A model generated the notes under the pieces. It made no database searches. It was not told where the DNA came from and was given only the letters and a program-made list of their open reading frames with translations. A program made the translations under genes and the position numbers. Positions 57,001 through 64,000 of a stretch of DNA of 64,000 bases are shown here, in pieces (within the stretch, counting starts at the first letter, position 1; the number at the start of each line of letters is the position of its first letter). The stretch spans positions 1 through 64,000 of the forward strand of contig JBAMJV010004342.1 of NCBI GenBank assembly GCA_037951105.1, written 5' to 3'. Source of the stretch: Echinarachnius parma. Its lineage: Eukaryota; Echinodermata; Echinoidea; Clypeasteroida; Echinarachniidae.

Positions 57001-58966
57001 TGCCAACTCATGTTGACATAAAGAGTCAATCAGTCTGTGAAAGGATGAATGGAGTATGTATTACCTTGTTTGAGTTGTCCATAGTAACGCTGTGCGTCTC
57101 TACTTCACTGTAGTCATCTTGCGAAAGACCATACTGAAATATCAGAATTTAAAAAGTAAGAAATACCATTAAATATTTTACACAAAAAATCATATTTACT
57201 TTAAAATTAAGACAATTAAAGGGATAGTTGAGTTTTGGTATAGAGAGTAAAGTTTTGGTCAAACTGAATTTTAGTAACCAAAACCTGCACCATTACATTA
57301 CAAACTAATAATTAACGACTAAGTAAAAAGCCTGTTATAACATTGACAAAGAGCCGTTAAAACTCAAGAGGGCACTCCCTAAAACTAATTGGTATGAACT
57401 ATTTTAAATTACTAAATTGTACATGTGATGTTTTATTAAAATAATAATTAAATAGAGAGATTATCCAACAACTATTTAAAAACATCTTTTGTAAATTTGG
57501 GAGAAGTGTTTTTTTGTTCAAACATATAGAGAAAGTGACCAGAAATATATAAGGTGATTGAAAAAGAGCAAAGAAAATGGGATTCCAACGGGATTCGAAC
57601 CCGAGACCTCCAGATTGCTAGACCGGTGCTCTTACCAACTGGGCTATAGAAAACCCTAGTACGGCGTTCGTCCCTGCAACCCCTTAATTTTCATTGCTCG
57701 TGTGGTCAGAAGCTATTATAAACCTGACATAAACCCGAAAGATAGAAATCAACTTGGGGACATATGCGAGGGATCAATAAGGGGTATTACATTTTTTTTT
57801 CTTCGTATTTCACTTTACATACATCTCTATTTCACTGCATGCAACTTGCTTAAGATAAATTAGGCTTGAAAGAAATACAAGAGAACAAGACCAGGTTAAA
57901 TTATTAGGTAATGTGTGATGGAATTGGAAAACATAGTCTACTTATAATTTAACTCATCCCTTGGTTTACATGGCACTTGTCCAAGCCTCTCTTCATACAG
58001 GTAGCCATCTGGTGCAGGGGGTGGTCCTTGTGGATTCAATTGCCCCCTCAGAATGTAAAATGATTGCAATAAAAACAAAAAATAACCCATTGCCTACAGG
58101 AACCTGGTGCGAGCTGTATTAACTCCATGGAGATTGAAAAATCTAGTTGGGAACAAGTTAAATGGTGATCGGCTACAGGATGGAAAACATTGTCTACTTA
58201 CTATGGAAACTTCACCACTGGACTCTCTGTGGCACTTTTGCAAGCCTCTCTTCATACAGGTTGCCATCTGGTTCAGGGGATGTTCCTTGTGGATTTCTTC
58301 CAGACCCCTCAGCTTCAGCTTCTGCTGGACGTCCCTCACAAACTGGCTGAACTTTCCTGGATGATGTGATTCACCGGAGGACTCAGACCCTGCTGCAGCT
58401 GCTTTTGCTGATGGTTTGGATGAATCGCTCTGTCCTTCACCATCATTTACCCTTTGGCCATCAGAGCCCATGGGTGCCTTTGAAGAATCCTCAGCAGATG
58501 ATCCATGTTGCTTTGACAGAGATCCATAGGATCCACCCTGCCCAGGTCGTACATCACCATCAGGTACCTGTTGGTCATCAGAGCTAATGGGTGCCTTCAC
58601 TGAATCCTTAGAGGATAATCTTATCCTTGACGAGGATGCCGCTGAATTGCTATGTGAGGCTGCACCATGACCAGCTGTCCTTTCACCCTCTTTGCCATCT
58701 GGGCCAATGAGTGCCTTTGAAGAATCCTTAGCTGATGATCGGCCATGTTGCTTTGACAGAGATCCACAGGATCCAGTCCGCCCTGGCTGCTTTCCACTAG
58801 CTACACTTTGTTCATGTGGATCAGGAGGTGCCTTTGATGCAGAGTCACCAAGAGGCACTTCATGTTGTTTGATACCAGTGTCTCTTGACACTAAGGCTGG
58901 TGATGATCTGCCTTCCAGATCCTCCATGGTAACATGACCTGATGGAAGTAGACTTGTAGAAGACAT
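51085..58966 (-). CDS. PIP5KL1: PIP5KL1 homologue: phosphatidylinositol-4-phosphate 5-kinase-like protein 1, 7 coding exons
   Basis: Exons, - strand order: 58966-58202, 57133-57065, 56737-56586, 55682-55523, 54272-54110, 53578-53416, 51760-51085. GT-AG and phases agree; 2148 nt, 715 aa. PIP5KL1 in mammals is about 390 aa; the extra length is a Ser/Gly-rich N-terminus (1-about 200) and an acidic linker (about 495-635). PIPK features: YFLKT Lys337, RYDLKGC (401-407), VLKDVNF (425-431), IMDYSLL Asp461, [12 protein letters not shown] with IID near 669, and the PIP5KL1-type end [11 protein letters not shown]...[12 protein letters not shown] and [17 protein letters not shown] also match PIP5KL1 better than PIP5K1. 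Catalytic residues appear present, but the vertebrate protein is reported to have little activity and to act as a scaffold for type I kinases, so activity is uncertain. Exon 1 continues 5' to 59043 (acceptor TTTTCCAG), where a 4-codon upstream ORF starts in the leader. Confidence 0.95.
52058..52595. mobile_element. MITE family D copy in PIP5KL1 intron 6
   Basis: TTAAAGGGGTAGTACAGTTT at left and AACTACCCCTTTAA at right; about 538 bp, comparable to the 29.8-kb copy. Confidence 0.75.
52735..52880. repeat. Long hairpin (GGTAATA...TATTACC)
   Basis: ATCTATTACCGAGGTGGGCT then CAAAATGATTATTACCC is mirrored after a GAAGCGTAGCTGAG loop by GGGTAATAGTCATTTTGAGC then CCACCGAGGTAATAGATT. The pairing continues outward to ACGAATG / CATTCGT. 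Likely a MITE core. Confidence 0.8.
53690..53790 (-). pseudogene. Degenerate echo of PIP5KL1 exon 6
   Basis: GTGAAGTGCAGTGTCGCGTT ... GAAGATTTGCAGAAACTTGG ... CAAGAACCAGCCTTTCTTG parallels functional exon 6 (53416-53578: GTGAAGTGCAGCATTTGACG ... GAAGCCTTGCAGGAACTTGG ... CAGGAACCAGTCCTTCTGTG). Order is conserved; deletions break the frame. Next to a GAT microsatellite. Confidence 0.85.
53800..53972. repeat. (GAT)n microsatellite
   Basis: Imperfect GAT/GAC run in PIP5KL1 intron 5. It is the source of poly-Met, poly-Asp and poly-Ile frames. Confidence 0.95.
54381..54990 (-). pseudogene. Tandem array of four extra copies of PIP5KL1 exon 5 (YDLKGC exon)
   Basis: Functional exon 5 is 54110-54272. 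Copies: 54381-54466, about 54573-54660, about 54769-54846 and about 54946-54990, period about 190 bp. The first two are near identical to the functional exon's 5' half, with acceptor TCTTTCAG or a close form, and code [14 protein letters not shown] through RYDLKGC before diverging. The third has small deletions; the fourth is a fragment. The intron spacer (CCCAAGATAATTTTCTAC) is part of the unit. All lack the VLKDVNF part. Confidence 0.9.
56000..56345 (-). pseudogene. Three degenerate echoes of the 5' part of PIP5KL1 exon 4
   Basis: At about 56000-56057, 56150-56215 and 56284-56345. Each carries CTTCAGGAAATATTGCTTGT-like and GTCATTACTGCAG-like blocks (the exon 4 start and acceptor at 55682). 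The three copies also share AACAAATTGGCA(C/A)C. None has a usable frame. Confidence 0.75.
57216..57535. mobile_element. MITE family D copy, damaged
   Basis: TTAAAGGGATAGTTGAGTTT at the left and the family core ACCTGCACCATTACATTACA; the right end is not clear. Confidence 0.55.
57545..57652 (-). mobile_element. tRNA-derived SINE, nearly complete tRNA part
   Basis: On the - strand: TAGCCCAGTTGGTAAGAGCA (D-arm / A box), CCGGTCTAGCAATCTGG (anticodon arm, loop CTAGCAA with AGC in the anticodon position), TCGGGTTCGAATCCCG (T-arm). The acceptor stem does not pair, and a TTTTCTTTGCTC tail follows, as at 36706-36826. So it is a SINE and not a tRNA gene. Confidence 0.75.
58087..58165. mobile_element. 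Possible TTAACCC mini-element next to PIP5KL1 exon 1
   Basis: CCCATTGCCTACAGGAACCT and GGGAACAAGTTAAATGG resemble the ends of the 80-bp family (see 62381-62460). The right end is 37 bp from the exon 1 donor at 58201. Similarity is partial. Confidence 0.4.
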
Positions 58967-59043
58967 GATTTATATGCCTTCTTTTCGGTTTCGTCTGACA
59001 GAAGTTGTTATTTTCTATCCATCTTACTCACTTCTCTGCTGTC

Positions 59044-60894
59044 CTGGAAAAGACAGGGAAAAATAATCATTAGGTTAACAGGTAAGATTACACCTCTCTT
59101 TTATCTATGAAATTAGTAGAACATATATATATACATGTATGTATACTTCCACTGGATTCCATTAAAATAATTTATCACACATTATTGCTATGAAGTTTGA
59201 TTTATATTCTGTTTGTTTGTTTGTTACTCATATTATTTCTACATAAAACAAATTTAATAATACTAATTGATAAAGCACAATTAGAGTTAATTTGTAATTT
59301 AAAAGTTCATATCAAACACTGATAGGCCCATGGCCTTTGTCTATCACCCCACATGATATATTCTCATGTTTTGTTTTGTATTTCTATGTTTTACCTTTTG
59401 TATGTGTTTCTTTAGTATATTATTGTATACATGTTCTTATCAAATACATGAGAAAATGATATACACAATGTATTTATCTTACAGGTTATATTCAGGAAAG
59501 TCACACAATCCATAGATATATTGTATATATTCTACATACATGTATGTGTATAATACAGAAAAATAAAATGACATATATATTGTAGAGATATTGTATATTA
59601 GGCTCACCTTATTCACAATGAAGTATGAATGCACGTTTCAACCATTCTTGTGCATGCAGGCACCAGAATATACAGTATATAATTTATTCCTAATGCTCCA
59701 AATCTTAGACAGATTTATCTTGATTCCACCAGGCCTCATAAGTAAATATCAACATATTCAACAGCCCTTAATTCACCTCACATCATATATCCATATCTCT
59801 TCTCTTCAAAGTTGGATAAAACATAATATTACAAAGGAGGTACATCACGTATACTTGACATGTATTATTTTGTGCTAACCTTCAAATGCATGCTATGTAG
59901 CCGCTATACTACTAGTATACACATGTATCACATTTATCTTCTTTCAAAAGAATCACTCGAGCTTATTAACCTTTGTCACACACACACAGATCCTTCAGGC
60001 GTGCACGTTTTCCTTGTGAATAGCTTGGGTGGTTGCTTAGCGCATAGAGAGACTGGTCCATTATTTATACAGGGGACAAAGACCTTTTCATGGCAGAGGG
60101 ATAGATGGTTTGTGCATATTAAATGTCGTTTGTGTTTTGTTTACACTGGTGGTGTGTATATAGAGTTCAGAAAGACAACAGTAGCTCTTAAAGTGATCCA
60201 TTAACTTTGTTTTATTACCAAAAATAATATTTGAGACTTCAAACATAACATTCTGTGAATGATGTGTGATAGTTTCTTAGAAAAAATAACACCGTTTTTA
60301 CCTTGTAGTAAAAAAAAGTGAAGTTGATGTCAGAACGTATACCCTACTGCCAATTAAATCTGACAACAATAAAAAAGCATCTTTTCGATTCGATTCAATT
60401 TTAAATATCTCCATAATTAGGGACCAAGCCAAACAAACCTAGCAACAATTTGCAAATAGCTCCAAGCGGTTCTGGTTGAATCCGACAAAGTAAATGGATC
60501 TCTTTAATTCTTATTCTACGTACAGCTCATGATTAGCATTTAAAACAAAGTTTTATATCAAAGGCATAAAAGGTATCTATAATAGACATATTTCAAATTC
60601 CAAGAACAAATGAAAGTGTTATTGAGATCTATCAAAAATATGTGTAAAGTTATACGAACAAGCATACAAATTCATACATACAATGAAGAGCATATACATT
60701 AAAAACCCAAATAGCTTCATAAATTATGTTAAAGTATGTCTTTAATTAAATATTTGTTTCAATTATAATCAATACACAGAGGAAGAATTTGACAAATAGT
60801 GTCACTGTAACAATTTACACATTGAATTTGATATTATTCCAGTCTATTTCCCAAAATACTAAAATTAAATCATTAACAAATTATGAACTAGTAC
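59044..60894. other. PIP5KL1 5' flank with no recognised gene
   Basis: AT-rich, includes the intron or promoter 5' of PIP5KL1. Forward frames at 59591-59878 and 59860-60204 have no signs of real coding. A CACACACACA piece (about 59979) and a MITE-like block at about 60190-60508 (TTAAAGTGATCC ... GGATCTCTTTAA) are seen. Confidence 0.4.
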
Positions 60895-61560
60895 AGTGGA
60901 ACCTCAATATAAAGAGCTCTGATATAAAAAAACAACATTCTAATAACAAGGTAATACAATGGAACCTCATTATAAAGAGCTCTGATATAACAAAACAATT
61001 TAATAACAAGGTAAATCAATGGAACCTCGTTATTAAGAGCTCTGATATAACAAAAACCTCTTATAACAAGGTAATACAGTGGAAGGCTTGTTATAAAGAG
61101 CTCTGATATAACAAAAACCTCTTATACAAGGTAATACAATGGAACCTCGTTATAAAGAGCTCTGATATAACAAAACCCTCTTATAACAAGGTAATACAAT
61201 GGAACCTCATTATGAAGAGCTCTGATATAACAAAACCCTCTTATAACAAGGTAATACAGTGGAACCTCATTATAAAGAGCTCTGATATAACAAAACCCTC
61301 TTATAACAAGGTACTACAGTGGAACCTCGTTATAAAGAGCTCTGATATAACAAAACCCTCTTATAACAAGGTAATACAATGGAACCTCATTATGAAGAGC
61401 TCTGATATAACAAAAGCCTCTTATAACAAGGTAATACAGTGGAAGGCTTGTTATAAGGAGCTCTGCTATTACAAGACCCTCTCTTAACAAGGACATTTTT
61501 TAATACTGGTCCAAGCTCTTTATATATATATTTTTAAAACCCTGATATAACAAGATATCT
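60895..61560 (+). repeat. 60-bp tandem array, about 10-11 units
   Basis: Unit begins GTGGAACCTC(A/G)TTATAAAG, then AGCTCTGATATAACAAAAC, then CCTCTTATAACAAGGTAATA. Units start about every 60 bp (near 60897, 60959, 61018, 61079, 61139, 61199, 61259, 61319, 61379, 61439). Variant units with GGAAGGCTTG lie near 61080 and 61440, exactly 360 bp (six units) apart, and ATTATGAAG units near 61207 and 61387. Unit length divisible by three keeps frames open. The left and right ends match the MITE at 6458-6645. Confidence 0.92.
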
Positions 61561-61625
61561 GCCTATTAACAAGGTTATTTGACTGTATGTCCTCAAAGTC
61601 CTCATTATATTGAGGCTCCACAGTA

Positions 61626-61978
61626 TTAAAGGGATCTAGTAACTTTGTTGACATGTGCAAAAAGTGATTAGTGGTTGATACAATGTATATTGTTGTTATC
61701 TGATTAGTCCACTGGGTGCTGTGTGAAAATTTCAAGTTAAATGGACGTTATATGGCCGAGAAATGAGTAAAAATGCAAAGTGATATTCACTATGTTCCAG
61801 TGGATAGTTTATAACATCTGAACACTTCAAACGTAAATATCTTTTTAACGAAAGGGACATTCGAAAAAACAAAACCTGTCCCATGCTTCTATTGTTAATT
61901 TGAATACAAGGTATGAGGGAACCGCTATAATTCTAATTGGATTTTGAGGATTTAGACAATGTTACTAGATCCCTTTAA
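61626..61978. mobile_element. MITE family B copy beside the 60-bp array
   Basis: TTAAAGGGATCTAGTAACTT at left, GTTACTAGATCCCTTTAA at right: the best-preserved ends of the family in this window. Confidence 0.88.
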
Positions 61979-62380
61979 GTTCACTCACAAATTTTTAAAT
62001 TTTTCCAAAAATCTTTAATGGAAATAACTCTGCATGGTATGCCAAACATAATAAACAGAAAAAACATTAATGCATTCTGTAAATTTAAAGGCTGTTCAAA
62101 TATTCAATTATTTGAATTTGATAATATATATATTGGTGCAAGTTAAAATTCACCAGTAGTTTCATATATGAATTGTTTTTGACAAATACTTTTTTTTTCC
62201 AACACCGAATTGCAAATAAAATCCAGAAGTTTTCATATTGCATAAAAGATATTTTTAACCCCCCAAAAATCAACAGAATCGATTAATTTTTAAACTCCAC
62301 TTGTGAACTCCACATACTTCAAACTGTATTTTGACTTCATATAGAACTACAGACAGTATCATGCATGTTATCATAATTTG

Positions 62381-62460
62381 TTAACCCCTTGCCTATGGGA
62401 GCCTGGTGGGCTATGTACAAAGTCTATGGGAATTTAAGAAACTCCAAGGGAACAGGTTAA
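62381..62460. mobile_element. 80-bp TTAA-ended mini-element
   Basis: TTAACCCCTTGCCTATGGGA at left, CCAAGGGAACAGGTTAA at right, core TGGGCTATGTACAAAGTCTA. Same family as at 11274-11353. Confidence 0.65.
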
Positions 62461-62639
62461 CATTGCAAACTGAACTATAGTAGAGACAAGATGTATGGGT
62501 ATTGAGTTGTGAATTCATTACAAATTACAATTACAGATCACAATAATTACAATTACAGATTACAATAATTACAAATATTGGTGATAAAAATAGATAAGAT
62601 AATATAAGATCAAATTTAAACAGATAAAGCAAACATAAT

Positions 62640-62814
62640 ACAGTCAAACCTGTTTTACTAGTAAACTCCTATAATAATCAAGACCACCGGTTAAGAAAAG
62701 ACCACCACTTGTTTACCTGGTGAAGAACACTGTCTATAAAGACCACCAGCTCAGATATCTACTGCTTTTTGTATCTCCTTTGTGTGGTCTTTATAGACAG
62801 GTTTGACTGTATTC
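62640..62814. mobile_element. MITE with TACAGTCAAACCTGT ends, best copy
   Basis: TACAGTCAAACCTGTTTTAC at left, CTATAGACAGGTTTGACTGT at right (inverted), with TATAAAGACCACC inside. TA at each tip would fit a TA target duplication. Confidence 0.75.
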
Positions 62815-63007
62815 ATGAGCAATAAATCACATTATGATGTGCAAAATTATTTCATGAAGCATAAAATGATAGATACCAGTGTTCAAATGATTGCATCAGT
62901 GCAGTTTTCCTTTTTAATTTATGATTGATAAATATTGAAATAAAATATATATTGAACTATTGAAGTCAAAACTTCACTCATAAAAAAAAAAACATGATTC
63001 GAACATA

Positions 63008-63224
63008 CCGTAGAACACCATCGTCAAGCACCCCCAAGCACCTATACGCATCTTGCTTTTAAAGAGCGCCCGATCTCTGTCCAAACGGGAAACTTTAATC
63101 AAGAATGCAAATAATGGTGAGGAATATTCCTGAGGATAATAATGGAGGTGAATCTCATGGAAACGTCTTTAAAAGCAAGATGCGTATAGGTGCTTGGGGG
63201 GTGCTTGACGATGGTGTTCTACGG
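63008..63224. mobile_element. 217-bp MITE family F, copy 2
   Basis: Same TIRs and TA flanks as the copy at 27923-28140. The two differ at a handful of sites only, so both inserted recently. Confidence 0.88.
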
Positions 63225-63293
63225 TATGGCAACTGCCCCTTAAATTAATACAAGATTGTAGTGTCAATATTCAATGATCATAAAACCCTGATC

Positions 63294-63617
63294 TGGGGGT
63301 GTTTCAAAGTTTCAAGGATTCAATGTTGAACTTAACTCTTAAGTTGGACCTAACTTCTATGGAAAGCAATTAGTTTCTTTGTAAATTGTTGAAACTGTTC
63401 TTCTGTAAAGGCATAGCGCTTGATAAAAAATCAATGTATTTTGTTAATATCAAGGAGGCTTGACATTATTGATATACATTTTAGTTGGAAGTCTTAAATA
63501 CTTGTATTTTTTTTGCTTTTTAATATATTGAATTTCAAGGCTACAAATGGCATTCCATAATTGTTTAGTCCAACTTAGAGTTAAATTCTACTTAGGATCT
63601 TTGTGAAGCACCCCCAG
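63294..63617. mobile_element. MITE family C copy
   Basis: CTGGGGGTGTTTC at left, GAAGCACCCCCAGG at right, subterminal AACTTAACTCTTAAGTTGG and CCAACTTAGAGTTAAATTC inverted. Confidence 0.78.
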
Positions 63618-64000
63618 GCCATTTAATTAAAACATTTACAGAATAACTGACCCAAAAAGGAATGTAATTGATTTATATGATTTGTGTAACAATAATATAT
63701 ATGTACATGTACATGTAGCACCTTCACACAACGTTTACAACACACAATAATCCAGGCACTTGATAGGCAAAATGTTTATAGCCTAATCCTAACTTCTTAA
63801 GGGATCCAACACGGAAAAATAATGTTCTAATTTAAGAAAGAGAATAGTTTTAGTAGTCTATCCTACTGACAAGTTAACAAAAAATATTTATAAATTTAAA
63901 AATTATGATATCGATAATAATATCGCTAATGATATTCCTTTGTCTCGCAATGTATGCATGGTCAACAAGGAATCTAAAGATCACGACGTTGATTCCTTGT
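63618..64000. other. Right-edge sequence, nothing recognised
   Basis: AT-rich with a TACATGTACATGTAG run near 63700. A short inverted pair, AAGGAATC / GATTCCTTG, is at 63968-63999. No exon seen. Confidence 0.4.

Noticed and set aside
60789..61487. Forward frames with repeated SSDITKPSYNKV units
   Set aside because: Produced by a 60-bp tandem repeat whose length is a multiple of three; no codon signature, and the unit matches a transposon end.
60895..61560. CRISPR-like array
   Set aside because: Head-to-tail repeats with no unique spacers, in animal DNA.

Overview
This is animal (metazoan) nuclear DNA: AT-rich, with short exons of 40-250 bp, GT-AG introns of roughly 0.2-3 kb, and many inverted-repeat transposons (MITEs), tRNA-derived SINE pieces and microsatellites. 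Nothing is prokaryotic or organellar. The gene content and repeat style suggest a marine invertebrate, possibly a deuterostome such as an echinoderm or hemichordate. That is a low-confidence guess, because no sequence search was possible.

Four protein genes can be rebuilt from exon translation, intron phase and remembered family members. (1) The last three exons of a PLP-dependent class I/II aminotransferase, + strand, 1742-4363; its 5' part is off the left edge. (2) A complete WDR31 homologue (WD40 protein, 9 coding exons, 347 aa), - strand, 17190 to 9461. (3) A complete TNNI3K homologue (ankyrin-repeat kinase, 24 coding exons, 840 aa), + strand, 21928-43862. (4) A complete PIP5KL1 homologue (phosphatidylinositol phosphate kinase-like, 7 coding exons, 715 aa), - strand, 58966 to 51085. 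The aminotransferase and WDR31 converge, WDR31 and TNNI3K are head to head, and TNNI3K and PIP5KL1 converge. No operon-like or shared pathway is implied.

Between the two head-to-head genes (19.2-21.0 kb) lies a nested palindrome that carries several copies, in both orientations, of what may be the WDR31 non-coding first exon and its splice donor. TNNI3K intron 1 holds a CpG-rich composite insertion (22.3-23.9 kb). Introns and flanks carry at least ten families of inverted-repeat elements. These include a hAT-type foldback with an exact 8-bp target duplication, a TA-flanked MITE nested in another MITE, and a 60-bp tandem array at 60.9-61.56 kb.

The most unusual signal is local exon duplication. 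Beside the functional exons of TNNI3K, PIP5KL1 and WDR31 sit additional copies ('exon echoes'): four copies of an ankyrin exon, three of the kinase DFG exon, four of a kinase C-lobe exon, five of the TNNI3K last exon, five of one PIP5KL1 exon, and degenerate echoes of several others. Some copies keep splice sites and reading frame and could be alternative exons; most are decayed. The right flank (59.1-64 kb) shows repeats but no recognisable gene.
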